29,690 nucleotides of DNA. It comes from JBEIFW01 sp040382215. Its GTDB lineage: Bacteria > Actinomycetota > Acidimicrobiia > Acidimicrobiales > Ilumatobacteraceae. Positions 15,907-27,546 of this stretch are shown here, one piece after another (the stretch's first letter is position 1; every line of letters begins with the position of its first letter). A program made the position numbers and the translations under genes. The DNA lies in the NCBI GenBank assembly GCA_040382215.1, contig JBEIFW010000017.1:1-29690 (forward strand). The letters run 5' to 3'. The notes beneath the pieces were generated by a model. That model was not told the DNA's origin. It worked only from the letters and a program-made list of their open reading frames with translations, and did not search any database.

Positions 15907-17157
15907 GTGCGGTGGCCCGCCTCGTCCCGACCCGGGTCACCGGCGACGCCATCGTCGTACGTGCGCACCGGCGAGTCCGGATGGTGGCGCCAGCGCGACA
16001 ACCGTGTCCTCGCCGTGTGCGGCGACAACCTCGTTCGATCTCCGCTCGCCGCCGCCTTGATCGCCGACGCGCTCGAACACCAGCGGGTCGAGGCGGAAGT
16101 CCGTGCGTGCGGGGTCGACGTCACCCAGCCCGCTGCGCCACCGCCAGCGGTGCTCGCTGCGCTGCGTCGGCGGAGCGTGGAACTCGACCACGCCGCCCAG
16201 CCGCTCGAGGCCCGCCTCCTCGTCGGCGCCGATCTCGTCCTCACGATGACCACGGCCCAGCGCAACACCGTCCGGGTGCTCGAGCCGGACGCAGGCCTGC
16301 GCACGTTCACCATTCGCGACGCCGTCCGCCGGGCCCGGCTCGGCGGACCGCGCCGACCCGCCGAGCCGTTGCGCACCTGGCTCGAGCGGCTTGGCGGGTT
16401 CGATGACGTCGCGCCCACCGAGTTGGTCGACCTGCCTGAACCCGCGGGTGCGGACGGAATCGAGCGATGCGCTGCCGAGCTCGAAGCACTCGTTCGCGTG
16501 TTGGTGCCACTCGCCTGGCCGCTCGCCAGCATGGCCCACGATGCCGGTGGCCGCCGGGCAGATCGACCCGAGGGCCCCCTGTTGCCGCCACTTCGGGCGG
16601 TGTCGCCAGTCGAAGGATCACTGCCACCGCCGACCCTTGGCACGGACATCGACCTACGCCCGGGCGACGGTTTCGTGCTCGACGACGCCATCCTCACCCG
16701 GATCGCGCGGGAGCTCCTCGTGACGGGCGAGCTTCTCCGTGACGAACCAGACGGCCCGATGGCCGCCGGGATTCCCCGTGACGGTTCGGACTGGCCTGCC
16801 CCGCGAACCCTCCGCTGGTCGGCAACCACGCTCGGTGGCGCAACCGTATGGCTTCACGGGCGCAGTCCGACCGACGTGGCCCGTTGGGCCCATGCGATCG
16901 CGAACCGCCTCCTCGTGAGCGGCCGCGCGGCACAGGCCGTGACCGGCGGTTCGTTGCCCGACGGCCTCGACGCACCACGCGCTTCCCTCACGCTTGCAGA
17001 CGCAGGCCTCGTCGCCGTGGTCGCCGGCGCCCGGGAAGATGCCTCGTGGGCCCGAGCGGCGCATGCGTGGTCGGATCTGACATTCGTCGAAGTCCGACTC
17101 GACGACGAGTCGGACCCCCGCCGGGCCGTCCTCGACGCCCTCGGGCTGTGGGGCTGA
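15907..17157 (+). CDS. Low-molecular-weight phosphatase-like protein fused to a degenerate APS-kinase-like domain
   Basis: A 416-residue protein with two recognisable ends. Residues about 33-215 resemble low-molecular-weight protein tyrosine phosphatases: VLAVCGDNLVRSPLAAAL keeps the C38-x5-R44-S45 phosphate loop, and VLTMTTAQRNTVRVL and TFTIRDAVR follow. The usual Gly of the loop is Asp (D40), the usual second Cys is Val (V43), and the DPxG general-acid segment reads PEPAG, so activity is uncertain. Residues 312-416 track adenylylsulfate kinase in order (TVWLHGRSPTDVARWAHAI, AVTGGSLPDGL, LADAGLVAVVAG, FVEVRLDD). The Walker A Gly-x-x-Gly-x-Gly-Lys-Ser/Thr is replaced, with Val324 where Lys is expected, so ATP binding is probably lost. 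A proline-rich stretch of about 95 residues joins the domains. It is divergent from nnr and convergent with the SDR. No such fusion is known to me; function is unknown. Confidence 0.75.
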   Translation: MRWPASSRPGSPATPSSYVRTGESGWWRQRDNRVLAVCGDNLVRSPLAAALIADALEHQRVEAEVRACGVDVTQPAAPPPAVLAALRRRSVELDHAAQPLEARLLVGADLVLTMTTAQRNTVRVLEPDAGLRTFTIRDAVRRARLGGPRRPAEPLRTWLERLGGFDDVAPTELVDLPEPAGADGIERCAAELEALVRVLVPLAWPLASMAHDAGGRRADRPEGPLLPPLRAVSPVEGSLPPPTLGTDIDLRPGDGFVLDDAILTRIARELLVTGELLRDEPDGPMAAGIPRDGSDWPAPRTLRWSATTLGGATVWLHGRSPTDVARWAHAIANRLLVSGRAAQAVTGGSLPDGLDAPRASLTLADAGLVAVVAGAREDASWARAAHAWSDLTFVEVRLDDESDPRRAVLDALGLWG

Positions 17158-17160
17158 ACC

Positions 17161-18060
17161 TCAGTCCGCGCTGAAGCGCTCGTTCGGCTTCACGTCGAGC
17201 GACGCGAGCGCCGCGGTGAGATCGGCCACCGTCCAGCGGTCGTTCTGTTCGACGGCCTCGACGAACGTCCAGGACTGCACGCGCTGCACCTTGCCGCCCT
17301 GCACGAAGAAGGTCTCCCCCGAGAACTTGCAGTCGGCAGAGGCCAGGTACGCGACCAGCGGCGAGATGTTCGCCGGGTCCCACATGTCGAACGTGCCTTC
17401 CTTCGCAGCGAGGATCTCACCGAGGCCCGGGGTGGCCAACGTGAGCCTGGTGCGAGCAGCCGGCGCGATCGTGTTGCTCTTCACGTTGTACCGCACGAGT
17501 TCCTTTGCGCAGATCTGGCTGAAGGTGGCGATACCCGACTTCGCGGCGCCGTAGTTCGCCTGGCCCGGGTTGGAGAACAGGCCCGACGTCGACGACGTGT
17601 GCACGAGGTTACGGGGCTTGGTGATCCCCGCCTTGTGTTGCTCACGCCAGTACGCCGCGGCCCACCGGGTGGGGGCGAAGTGGCCCTTCATGTGCACCGC
17701 GACCACGGCGTCCCATTCGGCCTCGGTCATGTTGACGAGCACCCGGTCACGCAGGATGCCGGCGTTGTTCACCAGGATGTCGAGGTCCCCGAAGGTCTCG
17801 ACGGCCTGGTTGATCATCCGTTGGGAACCTTCCCAGTCGGCGACGTTGTCGTAGTTCGCAGCGGCCTCGCCGCCCATCGCGGCGATCTCGTCCACGACCT
17901 GCTGTGCCGGCGTGAGGTCGTTGCCCGTGCCGTCGTTTGCGCCACCGAGGTCGTTCACGAGAACTCTTGCGCCCTCTGCGGCGAAGAGCAGGGCATGTTC
18001 CCGCCCAATGCCTCGACCGGCTCCGGTGATGATCGCAACCCGTCCGTCCAACGCGCCCAT
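17161..18060 (-). CDS. Short-chain dehydrogenase/reductase, MFE-2 / (3R)-hydroxyacyl-CoA dehydrogenase-like
   Basis: A 299-residue Rossmann-fold NAD(P)-dependent dehydrogenase. The dinucleotide loop TGAGRGIG is at residues 12-19. NDLGG, which in this group selects NAD over NADP, follows the second strand. NNAGILRD marks the active-site helix. The catalytic set is S157-Y170-K174 (SSTSGLFSNPGQANYGAAK). Opening and NDLGG resemble the dehydrogenase domain of multifunctional enzyme type 2 and the mycobacterial steroid/acyl-CoA dehydrogenase Hsd4A. Beta-oxidation of a sterol or fatty-acid side chain is therefore plausible but unproven. ATG 18060 has AGGGGAGGAG about eight bases upstream, one of the strongest ribosome sites in the window. 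About 45 extra C-terminal residues follow the core. Confidence 0.9.
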   Translation of the reverse strand: MGALDGRVAIITGAGRGIGREHALLFAAEGARVLVNDLGGANDGTGNDLTPAQQVVDEIAAMGGEAAANYDNVADWEGSQRMINQAVETFGDLDILVNNAGILRDRVLVNMTEAEWDAVVAVHMKGHFAPTRWAAAYWREQHKAGITKPRNLVHTSSTSGLFSNPGQANYGAAKSGIATFSQICAKELVRYNVKSNTIAPAARTRLTLATPGLGEILAAKEGTFDMWDPANISPLVAYLASADCKFSGETFFVQGGKVQRVQSWTFVEAVEQNDRWTVADLTAALASLDVKPNERFSAD

Positions 18061-18120
18061 CGGCGTGCTCCTCCCCTAGTGGCAGCCGGCCGCACGCTAC
18101 CGCTCTCGTCCGGCGAGGCT

Positions 18121-18162
18121 CGAAACGCAGCCCGGCGCGCCGGACCGCCGGGCTGCGTTTCG
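18121..18162 (-). terminator. Perfect 17-bp hairpin after the membrane-protein gene
   Basis: CGAAACGCAGCCCGGCG (18121-18137) pairs without mismatch with CGCCGGGCTGCGTTTCG (18146-18162) around an eight-base loop. It starts four bases after the TAG of the leftward gene ending at 18167. On the minus strand the 3' arm ends in GTTTCG, a short T-run. It fits an intrinsic terminator for the lhr-nei-add-membrane protein unit, insulating the SDR gene. Confidence 0.65.
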
Positions 18163-18166
18163 CGAC

Positions 18167-18841
18167 CTAGAACCAGCCTTCGCCGGCGCCGATGTACCGC
18201 AGGCCGGGAACGAGCAGGAGCACCGACCCGGCGAGCATCGCGATCTGGACGCCGCGAACCCGGAAGAGGGCGGCGATACCGGCGAAGAACAGCGCTACGG
18301 CGAAATACACCGTCGCCAAGTCGTAGTTGTCTCCGGTGTTGTCCGCCTTTTGCGCGTCCTCGAACTTCTGATCGGCGGCCTTGGTCAGCTCCTCACCCTG
18401 GTCGAAGGCCTCGATCACGTACTCGTCGGTCTCCAGCGGGGTGCGCGGGCCGTCGTCGCTGTCAGGCAGCGCCTCCCAGGCCGCCGTAGCCTTCTCCAGC
18501 TCGTCGCTGAACAGGTTGTCGCGCACGACGGCCGCGAGGTCCTCCTTCTTTTCCTCCACGAGCAGCTGGTACTCGAGGAACACCGCCTGGTCGCCGTTGA
18601 AGGTCTGGGAGGCCTCGTTGAAGAAGCCTTCCGCCTGGGACGTGATCCGTGAGGACTCGGTGAAGGCCTCGAGCGCCTTGTCCCCCGCCTGCGAGCCCTG
18701 ATATGCCGCATAGGCGGTCAGGATGCCGGCCAGACCGAGCAGCGCAGCGGCGACGATCTCCACCCAACTACCTCCCTCGCCGGCCGCCTTCTCCGCCTTG
18801 TCCGCCGGCGGGATGGCCATCGACTGCTCGTCAACCGACAC
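18167..18841 (-). CDS. Three-helix membrane protein of unknown function
   Basis: I do not recognise this 224-residue protein with certainty; the layout recalls the DUF4337 type. A charged N-terminus precedes a predicted membrane helix at about residues 26-47. A long acidic, mostly helical segment follows at 48-172 (EEKKEDLAAVV, EELTKAADQKFEDAQK). Two close helices at about 173-194 and 197-218 end the protein, joined by the turn RVRG. The acidic segment could form a coiled bundle on one side of the membrane. GTG 18841 is supported by AAGGAG five bases upstream. An internal ATG seven residues later is possible but lacks such a site. It lies 75 bases after add and is closed by a strong hairpin. 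Confidence 0.8.
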   Translation of the reverse strand: MSVDEQSMAIPPADKAEKAAGEGGSWVEIVAAALLGLAGILTAYAAYQGSQAGDKALEAFTESSRITSQAEGFFNEASQTFNGDQAVFLEYQLLVEEKKEDLAAVVRDNLFSDELEKATAAWEALPDSDDGPRTPLETDEYVIEAFDQGEELTKAADQKFEDAQKADNTGDNYDLATVYFAVALFFAGIAALFRVRGVQIAMLAGSVLLLVPGLRYIGAGEGWF

Positions 18842-18916
18842 GTGTGCTCCTTGAGATGCGCGCCTGAACCTCGGCTTCCCGCAGCGTACTCAGGCTCGCC
18901 GTCCGGTCTCGATCCC

Positions 18917-20014
18917 TCAGCCCGTGGCCACGGCGAGGCCGGCGGCCCGCAGCGAGGCATAGCGGGGCTTGATCTGCCCGTTGATGATCCGGAGACGCTC
19001 GTCGAAGGGCGCAAAGGCGCTCTTCATCGCGTTGATCGTCAGCCACTCGAAGTCGTCCCAGCCCCAACCGAACGCATCGCGGACCTGGAGGAACTCCCGG
19101 GTCATCGTCGTGTCGCTCATCAGGCGGTTGTCGGTGTTGAGCGTGACCCGGAACCGCAGGCGGCGCAGCACTCCGATGGGATGGTCGGCGATCGACGCGC
19201 ACACGCCGGTGTTCACGTTCGACGTCGGGCAGCACTCCAGCGGGATGCGCCGATCGCGCACGTACGCCGCCAACCGCCCCAGCCGGTAGACGCCGTCGGC
19301 GGCGACGGTGATGTCGTCGACGATGCGCACCCCGTGCCCGAGTCGCTCGGCCCCGCACCACTGCAACGCCTCCCAGATCGACGGCAGACCGAACGCCTCG
19401 CCCGCGTGGATCGTGGCGTGGAAGTTCTGCTGCTTCACGTACTGGAACGCGTCGAGGTGCCGGGTGGGCGGGTGGCCGGCCTCGGCGCCGGCGATGTCGA
19501 AGCCGACGACGCCGGCATCGCGGAAGCGGACCGCCAGCTCGGCGATCTCCTGGCTGCGCGCCGCCGTGCGCATGGCGCACAACAGCGCGTAGATGCGCAG
19601 TTCCGTGCCGGACGCGCCCCGCCGGAATCCGGACAACACCGCCTCGACGACCTCGTCCAAGCTCAACCCGGCCTCGAGGTGGAGCTCGGGAGCGAAGCGC
19701 ACCTCGGCGTAGACAACCCCATCGGTGGCGAGGTCCTGGGCGCACTCGTACGCCACCCGCTCCAGCGCCTCGCGGTGCTGCATCACCCCAACCGTGTGGG
19801 CGAAGGTCTCAAGATAGAGCACGAGGTCGTTCCGCTTGGCGCCGCGGTGGAACCACCGCTTGAGTTCGCCGACGTCCTCGGTCGGCAACTGGTGGTAGCC
19901 GAACTCACGGGCCAGTTCCACCACGGTCGAGGGCCGAAGGCCTCCGTCGAGATGGTCGTGCAGCAGCACCTTTGGCGCTGTTCGAACGACGTCATCTGCA
20001 GGGCGCTCCGCCAT
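18917..20014 (-). CDS. add: Adenosine deaminase
   Basis: A 365-residue zinc-dependent TIM-barrel hydrolase converting adenosine or deoxyadenosine to inosine forms. Zinc ligands H19 and H21 are in LLHDHLDGGLRP. HAGE has His203 and the catalytic Glu206. Further motifs are LGHGVRI, CPTSNVNTG and the terminal TLNTDN with the metal-binding Asp. The first motif reads HDHLDG where many relatives have HxHLDG with Val or Leu, a neutral change. ATG 20014 lies ten bases after the nei stop, so it is probably cotranscribed with nei. It could alternatively be an adenine or aminofutalosine deaminase; substrate choice is not certain from motifs. Confidence 0.9.
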   Translation of the reverse strand: MAERPADDVVRTAPKVLLHDHLDGGLRPSTVVELAREFGYHQLPTEDVGELKRWFHRGAKRNDLVLYLETFAHTVGVMQHREALERVAYECAQDLATDGVVYAEVRFAPELHLEAGLSLDEVVEAVLSGFRRGASGTELRIYALLCAMRTAARSQEIAELAVRFRDAGVVGFDIAGAEAGHPPTRHLDAFQYVKQQNFHATIHAGEAFGLPSIWEALQWCGAERLGHGVRIVDDITVAADGVYRLGRLAAYVRDRRIPLECCPTSNVNTGVCASIADHPIGVLRRLRFRVTLNTDNRLMSDTTMTREFLQVRDAFGWGWDDFEWLTINAMKSAFAPFDERLRIINGQIKPRYASLRAAGLAVATG

Positions 20015-20024
20015 GCGTCGCAGG

Positions 20025-20828
20025 CTAGTGAACCACGGCCACGGCGAGCCCGAGCCGCAGTTGGCACGCCGGGCACCAGTAGGTCACGCGGGCCTGTTCT
20101 CCGTGTCGCGTCACCGCAATCGACGTGGCGCACCGCAGGCACGGTTTGCCGTTTCGGCCGTAGACCGCGAGCCCGCCCGGCACGGTGATCCGGTCGACGC
20201 GCTCCAGGTTCGAACACAGCAGCGATGCTGCGACCTCGACGAGTCGGCGCCGCTGGGCGAGGTCGAGCGCACCGACCGGAGTATCCGGGTGGAGTTCGCA
20301 GGCCCACAAGACCTCGGACTTGTAGACGTTGCCGACGCCGCAGGCGATTCGCTGGTCGAGCAGCGCAGTGGCCACCGTGGTCGTCGCGTCGCAGAATCGG
20401 GCCATACGAGCGACCGCGGCGTCAAGGTCGGGGGTGCGCGTGCACAGATCCGGGCCGAGCGAACCGCGCAGGGGGTGACGGCTCATCTCCCGCGAGCGGT
20501 AGACCTCGACGACCGGCGCGTTGAAGCACACTGCCTGCCAGCCCGGCACCTGCAGCACACAGCGCATCTGTCGGAGCGGGCGGTGCCAGCCTTCGCCCTC
20601 GCGGTACAGGTGCCACGAACCGGTCATCCGCATGTGGGTGTGCAGCACGACGCCGTCGTCGAACCCAATCTCGAGGTGCTTGCCGATCGCCTCGACCCGC
20701 TCGATCACCGAGCCGACCGTGGGCTCGGGACCATCGAGGCGCGGCGCGTCGAACCCGGCCACGGGACGACCGATCAGCGCCATCCGCAGCGCTGTCGCCG
20801 AACGGTGGATGGTGTCGCCCTCGGGCAC
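20025..20828 (-). CDS. nei: Endonuclease VIII-type DNA glycosylase/AP lyase
   Basis: A 267-residue base-excision repair enzyme of the Fpg/Nei family. The catalytic N-terminus is P2-E3 in MPEGDTIHRS. The conserved lysine is K50 in AIGKHLE. The helix-two-turn-helix part has LLDQRIACGVGNVYKSEVL with the DNA-contacting Asn. The C-terminal zinc finger is CLRC followed by CPAC, an intact four-cysteine set. The second residue must be proline, so GTG 20828 is the natural start. MPEGD with T at residue 6 and the sequence layout favour Nei over Fpg. The gene follows lhr by 23 bases, the same neighbour pair as in Mycobacterium tuberculosis (lhr then nei). Confidence 0.93.
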   Translation of the reverse strand: MPEGDTIHRSATALRMALIGRPVAGFDAPRLDGPEPTVGSVIERVEAIGKHLEIGFDDGVVLHTHMRMTGSWHLYREGEGWHRPLRQMRCVLQVPGWQAVCFNAPVVEVYRSREMSRHPLRGSLGPDLCTRTPDLDAAVARMARFCDATTTVATALLDQRIACGVGNVYKSEVLWACELHPDTPVGALDLAQRRRLVEVAASLLCSNLERVDRITVPGGLAVYGRNGKPCLRCATSIAVTRHGEQARVTYWCPACQLRLGLAVAVVH

Positions 20829-20851
20829 GACGCAAGGCTAGGTCAATCGCC

Positions 20852-25336
<4,485 letters not shown>

Positions 25337-25463
25337 GGTCGGCCCCAACGTACAAGCGCGACCCTCATTTCGTCACCAAATCGTCAAGAACGTTGGGCGC
25401 CGGACCGGATCTCACAATGAGTAGTTTCACGAACGCCGCGCGGAGCAGGAAGGCGGGGGCGTC

Positions 25464-27419
25464 GTGATCGAGGAGCGACCGAGCTTGGCCGAGGCGAGCC
25501 TGCGGGCCGCTGCGCGCCACGACCTCGTGCTCCTGCTGCGCACCGGATCAGTGGCCTGGATGTCCGACGAGGCACGGGCGGAACTCGGCGACGTCACGAG
25601 CCTCGAAGAGCTCTACCTGCGCGTCCACCCCGATCATCGCAGCGTCATCGCCGCCGCCCGGCGCCGGATCCAGGATGGGCTTCCCGCGGGCCCCTACCTG
25701 GTCCGATTCCGCAGCGAATTACGCGGCTGGCGGGAGTTCGACGTCGAGTTGATCGACGACCGGGCCGGACCGACGGGCGGGATCGTGGTGCGCGTCCGGC
25801 CCCGGGTCGAAGCCCTGCTCGCCGCCCCAGCGGGGGCCGACGCGCCGGGGAACACCCCGATCCGGGCCGACGGCCTCCACGTCGTGATCGGCCACGACGA
25901 CGTCGTACGGTGGGAGACCCCGGCCGTGACCCGGTTGCTCGGTCGGAGCGCCGTGGGTCAGCGCGTCGACGAGTTCCTGGCGCCCGACGAGCAGGCCCGC
26001 CGGCGGGCCGGACAGGTGTCCAACAGCCCGGTCTGGCGCATCCAGACGCTCGCAGGGGTTCGTTGGGTCGAGATCGAGTTCGTCGACGCACGCGACCAAC
26101 CGGGGATCGAGGGCTGGCTGCTGTCGGGGTGGGACGTGACCCACCACGTCGAAGCGGAGCGCCGGCTGCTGCAGCTCACCCAGCGCGACCCGCTCACCGG
26201 CCTACCCAACCGTCTCGCCCTGCACGACAGCGACGCAGGCGGAACCGGGGCGCTGCTGTGCAACCTCGACCGTTTCGGCGAGGTGAACGACCTGTTCGGG
26301 CGTGCGAGGGGCGACCGGATCCTCGTCGAGGTCGGACGCCGGATCCTGACCATCGTCGGCCGAGACGGCACGGTCGTTCGGCCCGGCAGCGACGAGTTCG
26401 TCGTGCTCGCCGCGGGCGAACTGCCCGAGCTGATCACCCTGGCCGAACGCGTGCGGGATGCGGTCACGCAGCCGATCCGGCTCGACGAACACCGCTCCGT
26501 CCACCTCGACGTCACGATCGGGATTGCGTCCGCCCGGATCGACGAGTCCTTGGAGCAGATCGTGCTGCGCGCCTCGCATGCGCTCCTCGACGCCAGGCAG
26601 CGGCGGCGTCCGATCAGCGCATGGGACCGGACGATGGACGAAGCCCGCGCCCAGCGACGACGGCTGGTGCACGAACTCGAAGACGCGTTGCGCAACGGCG
26701 AGCTCGACGTGCATTTCCAGCCGGTGGTCGACACCGAGACCCGTCGGATCATCGGCGCCGAGGCGCTGCTGCGATGGAACCACCCCACGCTCGGATTGCG
26801 CGAGGCCTGGGAATTCGTCGACACCGCCGAATCGAGCGGGCTCATGCCCGAACTGGGTCGCCGCATCCTGGAGCGCAGCCTTCGCGAGGCGGCCCGATGG
26901 CCGCTGCCCGCAGCGTTCCGCCTGCGCGTGAATGCGTCGGCGACCCAGCTCACCGACCATGCCTTCGCCGACGACGTGCGCGCTGCGTTGATCGACTGTG
27001 GGCTCCCGCCGAACCGGCTCGGGCTCGAGATCACCGAGTCGACGTTGCTCCACGCCGACGAGGCCGTCAGCGGAAACCTCGAGGCGCTGCGCGACCTCGG
27101 CGTCCGGATCGATGTCGACGACTTCGGGACGGGGTACTCGTCACTGCTCTACCTGAAGCACCTTCCGGTCGACGGGATCAAGGTCGACCGGTCATTCGTG
27201 GCCGGTCTCGGATCGGACGTCAAGGACGAGGCGATCGTCGACTCGATCGCGCTGCTCGCCGAAGGGCTCGGCCTCGACGTCTGCGGCGAGGGCGTCGAGG
27301 AGCCCGGCCAGCTCGAAGGCCTCCGGCGGCGCGGCATCCGGGCGGCCCAGGGCTGGCTGTTCTCTCGAGCGGTCGACGGCGACTCCTTCGCCGCCCTCCT
27401 CGCCACCGGCACCGCCTGA
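25464..27419 (+). CDS. PAS-GGDEF-EAL cyclic-di-GMP signalling protein, probably a phosphodiesterase
   Basis: A 651-residue cytosolic protein. Two PAS-like sensor regions lie at about residues 15-115 and 125-230, the second ending in a typical PAC strand (GWLLSGWDVTHHVEAE). The GGDEF domain starts at QRDPLTGLPNR; its signature is G308-S309-D310-E311-F312, so the second Gly is Ser, and no RxxD inhibitory site is visible. The EAL domain is complete: E433-A-L, VNAS-type NASATQL, EITES, VDDFGTGYSSL, IKVDRSFV, GEGVEE and AAQGWLFSR. The likely net activity is c-di-GMP hydrolysis, with the GGDEF domain regulatory or weakly active. GTG 25464 follows a GGAAGG/GGGGG stretch. No membrane segment, so it should sense a cytosolic signal. 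Confidence 0.92.
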   Translation: MIEERPSLAEASLRAAARHDLVLLLRTGSVAWMSDEARAELGDVTSLEELYLRVHPDHRSVIAAARRRIQDGLPAGPYLVRFRSELRGWREFDVELIDDRAGPTGGIVVRVRPRVEALLAAPAGADAPGNTPIRADGLHVVIGHDDVVRWETPAVTRLLGRSAVGQRVDEFLAPDEQARRRAGQVSNSPVWRIQTLAGVRWVEIEFVDARDQPGIEGWLLSGWDVTHHVEAERRLLQLTQRDPLTGLPNRLALHDSDAGGTGALLCNLDRFGEVNDLFGRARGDRILVEVGRRILTIVGRDGTVVRPGSDEFVVLAAGELPELITLAERVRDAVTQPIRLDEHRSVHLDVTIGIASARIDESLEQIVLRASHALLDARQRRRPISAWDRTMDEARAQRRRLVHELEDALRNGELDVHFQPVVDTETRRIIGAEALLRWNHPTLGLREAWEFVDTAESSGLMPELGRRILERSLREAARWPLPAAFRLRVNASATQLTDHAFADDVRAALIDCGLPPNRLGLEITESTLLHADEAVSGNLEALRDLGVRIDVDDFGTGYSSLLYLKHLPVDGIKVDRSFVAGLGSDVKDEAIVDSIALLAEGLGLDVCGEGVEEPGQLEGLRRRGIRAAQGWLFSRAVDGDSFAALLATGTA

Positions 27420-27423
27420 ACAC

Positions 27424-27439
27424 ACCGCACCTGAGCGGT
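27424..27439 (+). terminator. Weak hairpin after the GGDEF-EAL gene
   Basis: ACCGC pairs with GCGGT around the six-base loop ACCTGA, four bases after the stop codon. The stem is only five base pairs and just one T follows. It may slow transcription before the sufB promoter, but it may equally be chance. Confidence 0.2.
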
Positions 27440-27486
27440 TCGGCACACCGGACCTGGCGGCCGGCCGTGGCATTCGGGGGACGAAT

Positions 27487-27508
27487 TGTTACTATCGGCG
27501 TAGTGCAA
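27487..27508 (+). promoter_or_regulatory. Probable sufB promoter with extended -10 and a small inverted repeat
   Basis: TACTAT at 27490-27495 fits the -10 consensus TANNNT and is preceded by TG one base away, giving an extended -10. No good -35 is seen, which extended -10 promoters can lack. ACTA and TAGT form a short inverted repeat over a six-base spacer (27491-27504), covering the expected start-point. A regulator of Fe-S assembly could bind here, but no sufR-like gene lies in the window. AGGAGG at 27533-27538 is the ribosome site eight bases before the GTG. Confidence 0.45.
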
Positions 27509-27546
27509 ATACCTCGCACGGCCCCCGTTCCCAGGAGGACCGCTCC

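Noticed and set aside
25349..25463. Promoter elements in the divergent gap between lhr and the GGDEF-EAL gene
   Set aside because: A TTGACG on the minus strand and TAGTTT at 25422-25427 on the plus strand are visible, but neither has a partner box at acceptable spacing. I found nothing firm.
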